This document shows positions 1 through 8,074 of a DNA stretch of 64,000 bases, one piece after another. The stretch comes from Pinibacter soli. GTDB taxonomy: Bacteria; Bacteroidota; Bacteroidia; Chitinophagales; Chitinophagaceae. A model generated the notes under the pieces. The model was not told where the DNA came from. It saw nothing but the letters and a program-made list of their open reading frames with translations, and did no database searches. The position numbers were made by a program, and so were the translations under genes. The stretch is from assembly GCF_029961145.1 (NCBI RefSeq), contig NZ_JASBRG010000007.1, positions 972,155 through 1,036,154 of the forward strand. Direction: 5' to 3'. The number at the start of each line of letters is the position of its first letter. Positions within the stretch are counted from its first letter, which is position 1.

Positions 1-845
1 GTACCTGCAATACAAGCCTGACCGCTATTCATGAACGCTGCCGCAATGGCTGTTGGTATTGCTTGTTGCAGATCGGCATCGTCTAAGATGATGTTAGGAG
101 ATTTCCCTCCGAGTTCAAGCGTAACTCTTTTCATGGTATCAACCGCACCACGCGCAATTGTTTTTCCCACTACTGTAGAACCGGTGAATGATACTTTGGC
201 AATATCAGGGTGACGTGTAATTTCAGCGCCCACAACATTACCCAAGCCATTCACAACATTGAATACTCCTGCTGGCAAACCCGCTTCGTGCAAGCATTCC
301 AGCAACACCTGTGTTTGCAAGGCACTCATTTCACTCGGCTTAATAACTGCAGTACAACCTGCCGCGATTGCAGTGGCAAGTTTGTTACAAATAAAACTAT
401 TGCTCGCGTTCCATGGAGTGATAATGCCAACAACACCAAGAGGCTCTAGTCTTACTTTTGATTTGCCGATGCTCCTTACAAATTCATAGTTTCTAAGTGT
501 TTCAATAACGCTCTGTATGCCATTCAGTGCATGTTGTGTACTGGCTGTTGAAAATTGCAACGTGCCACCGTATTCCTGCACCATGATCGCCGTTAACTCT
601 TCTTTTCTTTTCGCAACAGCGTAATACATTTTTTGCAGATAGGCAATACGTTCTTCTTTGGTTGTTTTGGAGAAACGTACAAACGCAGTTTTGGCACTGG
701 CGATTGCTTTCCTGGTATCTTCTTCATCACCTAATACCACTTTGCCGAGCGGTTCATTTGTGGTGGGATTTACAAGCTCAAAAAATTCAGTTCCGCAGGG
801 AGTTACAAAGGCTCCGTTGATGTAGATTTTATCTATCGTTTTCAT
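1..845 (-). CDS. Aldehyde dehydrogenase family protein, 3' end outside the window
   Basis: The reading frame opens with ATG at 845 and runs off the left edge without a stop, giving 281 codons of a protein normally near 475-500 residues. It is an NAD(P)-dependent aldehyde dehydrogenase. Visible motifs are TPWNA in the cofactor fold, FTGST, LELGGKSPNI with the general-base Glu, and NSGQACIAG with the catalytic Cys at codon 278, five residues from the edge. The substrate cannot be told because the C-terminal third is missing. The downstream context lies outside the window. Family assignment is firm. Confidence 0.93.
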   Translation of the reverse strand, partial: MKTIDKIYINGAFVTPCGTEFFELVNPTTNEPLGKVVLGDEEDTRKAIASAKTAFVRFSKTTKEERIAYLQKMYYAVAKRKEELTAIMVQEYGGTLQFSTASTQHALNGIQSVIETLRNYEFVRSIGKSKVRLEPLGVVGIITPWNASNSFICNKLATAIAAGCTAVIKPSEMSALQTQVLLECLHEAGLPAGVFNVVNGLGNVVGAEITRHPDIAKVSFTGSTVVGKTIARGAVDTMKRVTLELGGKSPNIILDDADLQQAIPTAIAAAFMNSGQACIAG

Positions 846-954
846 TTCCAAGTAATTTTGTGAACAATGATTTAAAATTGTTACACAAAGTTCCGTCAAC
901 AGATGTCCTCTATGGTTTGTTTAAAAGTTCAATCTGCTTTGTTAATACGTTCAC

Positions 955-1335
955 TTAGTTATCAAATGTCCAACCGGCGTCTTCTACTTCGCTTTTACGG
1001 ATACCAAACTCTATAATTTTACCATCCTTTAGCCTGAAGTAATGATCCCTCAACTGATCGGCCAGTAAAGTGCCATTTATATCATGCACCACCTGGTGAA
1101 CATGCACTTTGATCACGCCGCTTTCTACGTCAATTGTCAAGGGTTCAACTTTCGTTTGGATCACCTCAAACTGTTTTGTCCAGTATTCCCGAACACCATC
1201 GTGCCCATACACAAAGTTACCCTCCATACCATTCGCCCATTTCACGTCTTCATCCATGTGAACAATGATCTCTTCAATTTTTCTATCATTGAAAAGTTTA
1301 TATAGATTTTGTATAAAAACGGATACATCTTTCAT
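955..1335 (-). CDS. NTF2-like / SnoaL-like small protein
   Basis: About 126 residues starting MKDVSVFIQNLY. An in-frame upstream ATG at 1350 would add five residues, but the 1335 start gives a more typical N-terminus. The pattern of an N-terminal helix, then W..G..G...V..YW, then a run of beta strands ending in FRLKDGKIIEF matches the cone-shaped NTF2-like fold (SnoaL_2 type). Such proteins range from ketosteroid-isomerase-like enzymes to ligand-binding proteins, so no substrate is proposed. It is cytoplasmic, with no signal peptide. It stands alone, back to back with the YCII gene at 1515. Confidence 0.75.
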   Translation of the reverse strand: MKDVSVFIQNLYKLFNDRKIEEIIVHMDEDVKWANGMEGNFVYGHDGVREYWTKQFEVIQTKVEPLTIDVESGVIKVHVHQVVHDINGTLLADQLRDHYFRLKDGKIIEFGIRKSEVEDAGWTFDN

Positions 1336-1514
1336 AACTATAAAATACAAATCGTAATCAATATTGTTCTGCCTTTTTTTATGTCTTCATTATCAATATT
1401 ATTTAGAACTTTAAAGGCGAAATTGAATCCTAATTCCTAATTTCTGTGTCACAAATGTCCATTTCCCAAAACTCATTCGTGACAATACTATAATCACAAT
1501 TAAAAAATATTTTT

Positions 1515-1862
1515 ATGAAAGAGTTCCTTTTAATTTTCAGAAGAGATTTCGTTAATAAAGAAGAACAACCTTCTCCCGAACAAATTCAAAAGATGATGAA
1601 GCCATGGCAGGACTGGATGGGTAGTCTTGCTGCGCAAAACAAATTGGCAAGTTCGGGCAACAGACTAGCCTCAGACGGACGGGTTGTAAAATCCGATAAA
1701 ATAGTAACCGATGGACCTTACGTTGAAATTAAAGAAGCGGTTGGCGGTTATATAGTTGTTAAAGCAAATGACCTCGACGAAGCGGCTGAATTGGCGAAAG
1801 GATGTCCGGTATTGAATATTGGCGGCAATGTGGAAGTTCGGGGCCTTGTGGGTATGGACTAA
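1515..1862 (+). CDS. YCII-related (DGPF-type) protein
   Basis: 115 residues. The C-terminal half carries the DGPY..IKEAVGGYIVV signature of the YCII-related family, in which DGPF/DGPY is the hallmark, followed by the acidic DLDEAAELAKGCP stretch. The family has a ferredoxin-like fold and largely unknown chemistry. Proteins of this type are the conserved neighbours of ECF42-group sigma factors, and such a factor begins 127 bp downstream on the same strand. The pair therefore probably forms one regulatory unit. The start follows an AT-rich stretch with no clear Shine-Dalgarno site. Confidence 0.9.
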   Translation: MKEFLLIFRRDFVNKEEQPSPEQIQKMMKPWQDWMGSLAAQNKLASSGNRLASDGRVVKSDKIVTDGPYVEIKEAVGGYIVVKANDLDEAAELAKGCPVLNIGGNVEVRGLVGMD

Positions 1863-1874
1863 TAATAAATTAGA

Positions 1875-1962
1875 AGTAAAAAATCAAAATTCAAAAACAT
1901 TGACTGCAAGATTACATATCAAAGTCTTGGACCGGAAGGTTTTCGACTTTTGATTTTTTACT
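1875..1962. repeat. Inverted AT-rich arms between YCII and sigma factor genes
   Basis: A 15-nt arm at 1875-1889 (agtaaaaaatcaaaa) has its exact reverse complement at 1948-1962. The arms enclose about 58 nt of unrelated sequence containing no gene. The structure is one of the recurring paired-arm elements of this window. Confidence 0.7.
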
Positions 1963-1988
1963 TTTGACTTTTGATTTGGCTTTTCTTT

Positions 1989-3236
1989 ATGGAAAACAAC
2001 GAACTCATACCACACTTATTTCGAACCGAGTACAGCAAGATGGTTGCCGTACTGTGTAAAGCATTTGGCATCCAACACATCAGCATCGCTGAAGATGTAG
2101 TGAGCGATACATTCTTACTCGCCGTTGAAATGTGGGGACAAAAGGGTTTGCCAAAAAACCCTGTTGCATGGCTCTACACTGTTGCTAAAAATAAGAGCAG
2201 GGATATTTTGCGCCGGCAAAATATTTTCGATAAAAAAGTAAAGCCCGCATTACCAAAAGAAGAAGCCGACAACAACGAACTTCACATTGATCTTTCCGAG
2301 AAAAACATTACGGACAGCCAGTTGCAAATGATATTTGCCATTTGTCATCCTTCTATTTCCCCCGAGGCACAGATTGGACTTGCGTTGAATATCTTGTGCG
2401 GATTTGGTGCGGAAGAAATTGCAGATGCATTTTTGTCAAACAAAGAAACGATCTACAAACGTCTGGCAAGGGCAAAGGACAAATTGAAGGAGAACAACGT
2501 AGCGCTTGAACTGCCATCTCAAACGGAAATCGATAACAGACTTGATGTTGTCTTAAGAACGATGTATTTGCTTTTCAATGAAGGATATTATTCCGCTTCG
2601 CAAAATGTTACGCTGCGTAAGGACCTTTGCCTCGAAGCAATGCGGCTGACTTATTCGCTAATTGAAAACGAAAGCACCAACACGCCTTCGGTAAATGCTT
2701 TAATGTCAATCATGTGTTTCCATGCTTCACGTTTTGAAGCACGCATGGATAGCAACGGTGAAATTATTTTGTACGAAGATCAGGATGCCGAACTGTGGAG
2801 TACAGAATTGATACAGAAAGGGAAATATTATCTCGAACAATCTTCGCATTGCGATAAAAACAAAGTTAGTAAATATCACATCGAAGCGGCTATTGCTTTC
2901 TACCACACAAATCAGGCAGACACACTGGATAAATGGGAAAGCATTTTACAGTTGTACAATCGCCTGTTGCAAATTGAATACTCGCCTATCGCGGCACTCA
3001 ACAGAACCTATGCGCTTTCAAAAGCAAATGGTAAGGAAGAAGCAATCATCGAGGCGGAAAAATTACGGCTTGATGATAATCACTGGTATCATTTGCTGCT
3101 CGCCAATCTTTATAAAAACATCGACAACAACAAAACAGCAGCGCATCTTAAGAAGGCGCTACAGCTTTCAAAAACTGATGCAGAGAGAAATTTTATAGAG
3201 AAAAAATTAAAGGAAATAAATCTAATAAACGCATGA
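1989..3236 (+). CDS. ECF-type RNA polymerase sigma factor with C-terminal TPR/DUF6596 extension (ECF42 type)
   Basis: About 415 residues. The reading frame can be extended to a TTG at 1971, but the ATG at 1989 (MENNELIPHLFRTEYSKM) is the natural start. Region 2 is seen in AEDVVSDTFLLAVEMWGQKGLPKNPVAWLYTVAKNKSRD (key parts: DVVSDTF, PVAWL, NKSRD). Region 4 is seen in GFGAEEIADAFLSNKETIYKRLARAK. The remaining 220 or so residues are helical with TPR-like spacing (LYNRLLQIEYSPIAALNRTYAL), as in the DUF6596 extension of ECF42 factors. No anti-sigma gene is adjacent. In this group the extension is thought to control activity. The YCII neighbour upstream supports the class. Confidence 0.9.
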   Translation: MENNELIPHLFRTEYSKMVAVLCKAFGIQHISIAEDVVSDTFLLAVEMWGQKGLPKNPVAWLYTVAKNKSRDILRRQNIFDKKVKPALPKEEADNNELHIDLSEKNITDSQLQMIFAICHPSISPEAQIGLALNILCGFGAEEIADAFLSNKETIYKRLARAKDKLKENNVALELPSQTEIDNRLDVVLRTMYLLFNEGYYSASQNVTLRKDLCLEAMRLTYSLIENESTNTPSVNALMSIMCFHASRFEARMDSNGEIILYEDQDAELWSTELIQKGKYYLEQSSHCDKNKVSKYHIEAAIAFYHTNQADTLDKWESILQLYNRLLQIEYSPIAALNRTYALSKANGKEEAIIEAEKLRLDDNHWYHLLLANLYKNIDNNKTAAHLKKALQLSKTDAERNFIEKKLKEINLINA

Positions 3237-3239
3237 TCT

Positions 3240-3320
3240 GTAGAGACAAGGCACTGCACTGCCTTGTCTTCCTTAATCAATCATGCTGCCCGTGCAGACA
3301 AGGCAATGCCTTGTCTCTAC
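3240..3320. repeat. Nested double hairpin element
   Basis: Two hairpins lie side by side: AGACAAGGCA...TGCCTTGTCT at 3244-3269 and again at 3296-3316. The outer words GTAGAGACAAGGCA (3240-3253) and TGCCTTGTCTCTAC (3307-3320) are also complementary, so the whole element can fold as one long stem or as two short ones. It sits between convergent genes. It resembles dispersed REP/MITE-like palindromes. Confidence 0.8.
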
Positions 3321-3327
3321 CGCAACA

Positions 3328-4527
3328 TCAACCCGCCGCATATTCATTCAAGTATTCAAAATGTTTTGTCAGCTTTCCCTCTTCTACAATCGTTGCCCTT
3401 GTTATAATATCAGAACCATCTTTCAGCAGGTCATCCAACACATACTTGATCAGTTGCTCGCCAAAATATCTCGAAGCATCTTTTGGTAATTCGTTGGGCA
3501 AATTTCCAACTGCCATTACATCGACAGTATTGGACTGGTAAGCAGTAGTTTTTTGAAGCGTTGTTTTATCCACTCCATACACAGGATCTTCAATGGGTTG
3601 ATCGCCGAGGTTAATAGGCACCGAACCGTTTTGATCGTCTGTTATATCAGCAATAACTTTGATGGAAAAATCATTTGCCTGCACATCGCTTTTGCTGAAC
3701 AATCGCGGAATATGCTCTTCCCAGTAAATGCCATTTAACAATACGTCCGCTGTTTTGGTATAAGGCAAAAAGTTGCAAACGTACTCTTGCGGATAAGCAT
3801 GAAAATGATCACGGTTGTATAATCCAGTCTTATGATGTTTGTAAAGGTCCTGTCCTTTCAAATGCACGTAGACAGGATAAGAAAACCGCTTCTCCAAAAA
3901 TTCGTTCGGTTCAACCTCAATAATACCAAGCAAATTCATGACCTCCAACACGCCGCTGGACACACGTCCCGAGCCGGTTACAGCCACTTTTATGTTCGGT
4001 AGTTTTAAACCAAAATAAGTATGAATGAGTTCGCGAAGATTCGATTGTTTATAAACGCGTTGAAGTTTGAACAAACCAGTTTTATTTCCGTAGGCCATGA
4101 TACCATTGTGCGCACCGACCACGCCTGCAAAAAAACCAAAGCCGATAATGCGTTGTCCATCCTCATGTTCGAGACATTCATAATCAATCAGAGAGTTTTT
4201 TTTCTCAAGAATAGCGTGCAACAACTTCTGATTATGCGGCTGCTTTTTTCGCGTGTGGGAGAAGAAAAGATAGGTTTTGTTTTCAATTAAATCGTTTACC
4301 GGCACTTCCTTGATACCAAGGAGAATGTCGCATTTGCTCACGCTTTCAGCAACTTCAATGCCGGCTTTCCGGTATTCGTTGTCACTAAAGCAGCGCGTCT
4401 TGCTGCTTTGCACAATGATCTTTACATCTTTATGATTTTCCTGCACCCATTTGCATTGCTCCGGTGTCAGCGCCACCCTGTTGTCTTCAGGAATTTTCCC
4501 TTCTTTGATTAATCCAATGGCAATCAT
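3328..4527 (-). CDS. Saccharopine dehydrogenase-like / AlaDH-PNT N-terminal domain oxidoreductase
   Basis: 399 residues, cytoplasmic. The N-terminus IGLIKEGKIPEDNRVALTPEQ is the signature of the alanine dehydrogenase/PNT N-terminal domain. The centre (IDYECLEHEDGQRIIGFGFFAG.VGAHNG) resembles Lys1-type saccharopine dehydrogenases. A nucleotide-binding turn AVTGSGRVSSGV lies near residue 195, and ADITDDQNGSVP near residue 305 corresponds to the conserved substrate-domain loop of the same family. The reaction is probably NAD(P)-linked interconversion of an amino acid and a 2-oxo acid adduct. Whether the substrate is lysine is not shown by the sequence. The start ATG follows a low-complexity repeat arm. 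No operon partner is seen. Confidence 0.75.
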   Translation of the reverse strand: MIAIGLIKEGKIPEDNRVALTPEQCKWVQENHKDVKIIVQSSKTRCFSDNEYRKAGIEVAESVSKCDILLGIKEVPVNDLIENKTYLFFSHTRKKQPHNQKLLHAILEKKNSLIDYECLEHEDGQRIIGFGFFAGVVGAHNGIMAYGNKTGLFKLQRVYKQSNLRELIHTYFGLKLPNIKVAVTGSGRVSSGVLEVMNLLGIIEVEPNEFLEKRFSYPVYVHLKGQDLYKHHKTGLYNRDHFHAYPQEYVCNFLPYTKTADVLLNGIYWEEHIPRLFSKSDVQANDFSIKVIADITDDQNGSVPINLGDQPIEDPVYGVDKTTLQKTTAYQSNTVDVMAVGNLPNELPKDASRYFGEQLIKYVLDDLLKDGSDIITRATIVEEGKLTKHFEYLNEYAAG

Positions 4528-4535
4528 GCAGTTCC

Positions 4536-4658
4536 AATTAATAATTAAAAATTAATAATTAATAATTAATAGGGGTACACTTCGTTAAAAAACGCGGCTT
4601 GCTAAAACGACAGATGAATGTTCTACATCACAGAAAGCTCAACTATTAATTATTAATT
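4536..4658. repeat. Paired inverted arms (ATTAATA words)
   Basis: The left arm at 4536-4572 iterates taataatta-like words, and the right arm at 4643-4658 (ctattaattattaatt) is complementary to its end. The spacer of about 70 nt is unrelated to other spacers. The element lies between the folB stop and the start of the saccharopine-dehydrogenase-like gene. Confidence 0.65.
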
Positions 4659-4704
4659 GCTCTCTATAATACAATATAAGAATAGTTAACCCGCTATGAA
4701 ATGA

Positions 4705-5061
4705 TTAATCAAATTTCTTGGTAAGAGTAATGCCAACCTTACCGTGAATACCTTCAATAGGCGCATTCAATTTTAAAATGGTAATGGAAATTTTTTTGAT
4801 GTTTGCATACGAGTGCCTGATCTTGCGTATGATGCTTTCCGCAACTTCTTCAAGCAAAGGGGTTGGGACCGCCATTTTCTTTTTTACAATGTTATACAGA
4901 TCCTCGTAATTGATCACGTTTTGAAGATCGTTCAATTTGATATTCTCTTCATCGTAAGAGACACTCAAGCTTACCTGGAAACTATTGCCCACAGCAGATT
5001 CGCCGCTATAAACGCCATGATGTGCATGAAAGACCAAATCTTCAAGATGTACAGTCAACAT
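4705..5061 (-). CDS. folB: Dihydroneopterin aldolase
   Basis: 118 residues, the usual length for FolB. It cleaves 7,8-dihydroneopterin to 6-hydroxymethyl-dihydropterin and glycolaldehyde in folate synthesis. The N-terminus LEDLVFHAHHGVYSGE contains the conserved HGV....E motif with Glu21. INYEDLYNIV and LLEEVAESI are typical central motifs. The C-terminal TILKLNAPIEG carries the conserved catalytic Lys. The protein is cytoplasmic and usually octameric. No other folate gene is adjacent. About 400 bp upstream have no gene. Confidence 0.95.
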   Translation of the reverse strand: MLTVHLEDLVFHAHHGVYSGESAVGNSFQVSLSVSYDEENIKLNDLQNVINYEDLYNIVKKKMAVPTPLLEEVAESIIRKIRHSYANIKKISITILKLNAPIEGIHGKVGITLTKKFD

Positions 5062-5459
5062 AAATACTAATCAGTTCGTAATAGAATGGGCGCAAATTAG
5101 ACATTAATGTTCGAACTGTTTATTAATTTCTGGGAGGTAGATGGGAAGTTGTTTGTTGCGAGCATGACAGTATGCGAATGTCCTCCGAAGCTTCCAGCTT
5201 CAGAGAACTATTCTGTTTTCTCCGGCAACTGCAGGCGTTTGTTGCTAAATAGTAACGAAAGCACCGTTAATTGTGATGCAATAATTTTGAACCCGGCATT
5301 AGCATTCCTATCAACATCGTTGCGTCGCACACTTCAACGGTGGTATATATATTGAACATATTTGATGACTTAAACCCTGTCGATCGTAATTTGGGTGCAA
5401 CATCGAGCAATCCCGCGGCTTTCAATTCAACTAAACCACATACATAAAAAACAAAGCAA
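5062..5459. other. Gene-free stretch with repeat fragments
   Basis: No credible reading frame is seen; open frames on both strands lack family features. The stretch holds a small GAAGCT-TCC-AGCTTC hairpin near 5188-5203. It also holds a 24-nt block at 5315-5338 that recurs identically at 57596-57619 (see the separate repeat entry). It probably contains the promoters of the divergent folB and KTSC genes, but no clear TAnnTTTG box was identified. Confidence 0.5.
5315..5360 (+). repeat. Dispersed repeat, copy 1 (second copy near 57596)
   Basis: Positions 5315-5338 are identical to 57596-57619 (begins catcgttgcgtcgcacac). The following 20 nt are recognisably similar in both places (GT-GTATATATATTGAACA versus GT-GAATAAATATGAACA). 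Both copies lie in gene-free DNA in the same orientation. Confidence 0.75.
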
Positions 5460-5678
5460 ATGTTCATAAAACGCTCACCAGTAAAATCTTCAGCAATCTC
5501 CTCTATCGGCTATAATGCCGATAAAAAAATTCTGGAGATTGAATACATCTCAGGCGACGTGTATGATTATTTCAAGGTTCCTGAACACATCTTCAACGAA
5601 CTTATGCAAGCCGAATCCAAAGGAACATTTGCAAATACACGCATTAAGGAGCATTACGAGTCTGAGAAAAAGGGATGA
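5460..5678 (+). CDS. KTSC domain protein
   Basis: 72 residues making up a single KTSC domain. Visible are the SSAISSIGYNADKKILEIEY strands and VYDYFKVPEHIFNELMQAESKGTFAN, whose Y.Y..VP...F..L..A.S.G..F/Y/N pattern defines the family. KTSC domains are often found alone or fused to phage and nucleic-acid enzymes, and the biochemical role is unknown. It is cytoplasmic and apparently monocistronic, convergent with trxB. Confidence 0.9.
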   Translation: MFIKRSPVKSSAISSIGYNADKKILEIEYISGDVYDYFKVPEHIFNELMQAESKGTFANTRIKEHYESEKKG

Positions 5679-5744
5679 AATGCAAGTAGTGAGTTTTGAG
5701 TGGGCAGCGCTCCGAAGCTGGAGCTCCGGGGAGAGCTGCATATA

Positions 5745-5771
5745 AACAAAAAACCCGGCACTCGCCGGGTT
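5745..5771 (-). terminator. Rho-independent terminator of trxB
   Basis: A perfect 8-bp stem AACCCGGC / GCCGGGTT with loop ACTC lies at 5752-5771. On the minus strand it is followed by a run of six T residues, 79 nt after the trxB stop. On the plus strand the T run is poor, so it serves mainly trxB. Confidence 0.9.
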
Positions 5772-5849
5772 CAATATTCTAAAATATAAGAGGCTCTACC
5801 AACACACCATGCAACACCTCTTAATTCTTAATTATTAATTCTTAATTGT

Positions 5850-6788
5850 TTAAACATGTCCTTTCGCAGACAAATATCTCTCTGCATCCAGCGCCGCCAT
5901 GCAACCGCTACCTGCAGCAGTTACCGCCTGGCGGTAAATTTTATCCTGCACATCTCCTGCAGCGAAAACACCTTCAACGTTTGTTTTGGAAGTGCCTGGA
6001 ATCGTTTGAATGTAACCGGCTTCATCCATTGTCAGCCAACCTTTGAAGATATCTGAGTTTGGCTGGTGGCCGATCGCAACAAAGAACCCTTGCACGGGAA
6101 CTTCAGTTATCTCATTGGTTACTATGTTTTTAATGCGCATTGCCTCCACTTTATTTTCACCAACGATTTCTTCGGTAACCGAGTTCCAGTAAATCTTGAT
6201 ATTTGGCGTTGCTTTCACCCTGTCCTGCATTACTTTAGATGCCTTCATGCCACTCTCGTCCTTACGCACGATCATGTGAACCGTAGAACAAAGTTTTGAC
6301 AAATAAATCGCTTCTTCGCAAGCCGTATCACCCGCGCCTACAATTGCCACTTCTTTCGTTCTGAAGAAAAATCCGTCGCAAACAGCACAAGCACTCACGC
6401 CGAAACCGTTCAGTCGCTCTTCGCTTGGCAAACCGAGCCATTTTGCAGAAGCTCCGGTTGCAATGATGACTGAGTCAGCTTCAATCTCTTTTTCTTCGTC
6501 GATCCAAACTTTAAAAGGTTGTTTTGAAAAATCAACTTTAGTCGCCAAGCCGTAGCGGATATCAGCTCCCATTCTTGCTGCCTGTTTTTCAAAATCAACC
6601 ATCATTTCCGGCCCCTGAATACCTTCCGGATAACCAGGATAATTTTCCACTTCTGTAGTAATGGTCAATTGACCGCCCGGTTGAATTCCCTGATACAAAA
6701 CAGGTTTCAAATTCGCTCTCGATGCGTAAATAGCCGCAGTATAGCCTGCAGGGCCAGATCCTATAATTAAACAATGAACTTTTTCCAT
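5850..6788 (-). CDS. trxB: Thioredoxin-disulfide reductase
   Basis: 312 residues, the standard bacterial length. It is an FAD flavoenzyme passing electrons from NADPH to thioredoxin. The FAD-binding IIGSGPAGYTAAIYASRA is at residues 8-25. GGQLTITTEVENYPGYPEGIQGPEM follows. The redox-active CAVCDG has Cys134 and Cys137. The NADPH fold VAIVGAGDTACEEA and the C-terminal VEGVFAAGDVQDK..RQAVTAAGSGCMAA complete the family pattern. A promoter-like -33/-7 pair lies upstream and a strong terminator downstream, so it is probably monocistronic. Confidence 0.97.
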   Translation of the reverse strand: MEKVHCLIIGSGPAGYTAAIYASRANLKPVLYQGIQPGGQLTITTEVENYPGYPEGIQGPEMMVDFEKQAARMGADIRYGLATKVDFSKQPFKVWIDEEKEIEADSVIIATGASAKWLGLPSEERLNGFGVSACAVCDGFFFRTKEVAIVGAGDTACEEAIYLSKLCSTVHMIVRKDESGMKASKVMQDRVKATPNIKIYWNSVTEEIVGENKVEAMRIKNIVTNEITEVPVQGFFVAIGHQPNSDIFKGWLTMDEAGYIQTIPGTSKTNVEGVFAAGDVQDKIYRQAVTAAGSGCMAALDAERYLSAKGHV

Positions 6789-6906
6789 TAATCTTCGGGT
6801 TTTAAAAAAATAAAAATCAAAAGTAAAAATTCAAAAATCGATGAGATTTCTCAAGTCAGCCCCTTTTTGACCTCATAATTTTTACTTTTTACTTCAATTA
6901 GGCAGG

Positions 6907-6939
6907 CAAAGGTAAGAGTGAAAGATGAACTTGCGCAAA
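6907..6939 (-). promoter_or_regulatory. Probable trxB promoter (Bacteroidota type)
   Basis: On the minus strand TTTG (6936-6939) is separated by 21 nt from TACCTTTG (6907-6914). This matches the -33 TTTG / -7 TAnnTTTG pattern used by the Bacteroidota primary sigma factor. It lies about 120 nt before the trxB start codon. Confidence 0.6.
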
Positions 6940-6987
6940 TAGTTTGCAATCACGTGAATAGACTGTGCAAAACGCAATTTTCATTAT

Positions 6988-7015
6988 ACAAAAAACCCGG
7001 CAAGCTTGCCGGGTT
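6988..7015 (-). terminator. Rho-independent terminator of the sigma factor gene
   Basis: A perfect palindrome AACCCGGCAAGCTTGCCGGGTT lies at 6994-7015. On the minus strand it is followed by a T run, 21 nt after the sigma factor stop. The stem core AACCCGGC is the same as in the trxB terminator. Confidence 0.92.
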
Positions 7016-7035
7016 CGTTATTTTTAAAAGATTTC

Positions 7036-7893
7036 TTATCCCAGATAAGCTTTTAAAGCGTTGCTATAGCGTGCTTTTTGCAAGCGCTTGATAGCTCTTT
7101 CTTTAATCTGACGGATACGTTCTTTTGTAAGATCATATTTTTGACCAATTTGCTCGATAGTAACACCATTTTCGCCATCAAGACCAAAGTAAGCGTTTAC
7201 TATTTCAGCTTCGCGTGGGCTCAATGATTTCAGAATGCGACGGATTTCATTTCTCAAAGAATCCTGCATTACATCATCATCAGTGTCATCGCTACCTTCC
7301 AGTAAATCACCCATAGCTACATCTTCTGCTTCGTGAACCGGAGCGTCCAATGAAGTGTGACGGGTATTGCTTTGGAAAATGTTGTTGATCTCTGTTTCGC
7401 TCATTTCCAGGATTTCGGCAAGCTCTTCTGTAGAAGGCTCACGCTCATGCTCCTGTTCGAACGCCATATAAGCTTTGTTTGCTTTATTATATGTACCAAT
7501 TTTATTTTGCGGCAAACGAACCAAACGACCCTGTTCTGCCAAAGCCTGCAAAATAGATTGACGAATCCACCAAACTGCGTAAGAAATGAATTTGAAACCT
7601 TTTGTTTCATCAAAACGCTGAGCAGCCTTAATAAGACCCAGGTTACCTTCATTAATAAGATCACTTAGAGAAAGACCCTGGTGTTGATATTGTTTAGCCA
7701 CAGAAACTACGAAACGAAGGTTAGCTTGCACCAATTTGTCCAAAGCCCTCTGATCGCCCATTTTAATTCTCTGCGCCAGCACAGTTTCCTCTTCGGGAGT
7801 AATCATTGAAATCTTAGAAATTTCCTGGAGATATTTTTCGACCGCCTGAGAATCCCGGTTTGTAATCTGCGTAGCAATTTTAAGTTGCCTCAT
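7036..7893 (-). CDS. rpoD: Primary (housekeeping) RNA polymerase sigma factor
   Basis: 285 residues, the short form typical of Bacteroidota, which lacks region 1.1 and the non-conserved region. Region 1.2 is seen in VEKYLQEISKISMITPEEE. Region 2 follows: LVQANLRFVVSVAKQYQHQG, DLINEGNLGLIKAAQRFD, then KFISYAVWWIRQSILQALAEQ. Region 3 has RLVRLPQNK. Region 4.2 has GVTIEQIGQKYDLTKERIRQIKERAIKRL. It directs the polymerase to TTTG/TAnnTTTG promoters, which are visible in this window. A terminator follows, and a possible -7 box TACCTTTG lies at 8004-8011 on the minus strand. Confidence 0.97.
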   Translation of the reverse strand: MRQLKIATQITNRDSQAVEKYLQEISKISMITPEEETVLAQRIKMGDQRALDKLVQANLRFVVSVAKQYQHQGLSLSDLINEGNLGLIKAAQRFDETKGFKFISYAVWWIRQSILQALAEQGRLVRLPQNKIGTYNKANKAYMAFEQEHEREPSTEELAEILEMSETEINNIFQSNTRHTSLDAPVHEAEDVAMGDLLEGSDDTDDDVMQDSLRNEIRRILKSLSPREAEIVNAYFGLDGENGVTIEQIGQKYDLTKERIRQIKERAIKRLQKARYSNALKAYLG

Positions 7894-8003
7894 ATCTATC
7901 TATTGTATTATTATATTGTTATAACATATGTATGACAGCATATGTTTGCCAAAAGTTGCGTTAAGAAAGGTTAAAAATTAACTGTACAATCAGGCACTAT
8001 TTG

Positions 8004-8011
8004 CAAAGGTA
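8004..8011 (-). promoter_or_regulatory. Possible -7 box of the primary sigma factor gene
   Basis: TACCTTTG on the minus strand matches TAnnTTTG, about 110 nt before the start codon at 7893. No good TTG element is found at the expected distance upstream, so it is less sure than the trxB promoter. Confidence 0.4.
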
Positions 8012-8074
8012 CGATGCAAAATTTTATGATCCTAGAAAATAACGCTTTTAGATCATTTTTAAATCGCACAGATG

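Noticed and set aside
5107-5467. Two open frames of 66-82 codons in the folB-KTSC gap
   Set aside because: They lie on opposite strands across the same repeat fragments, with no recognisable family or signal.
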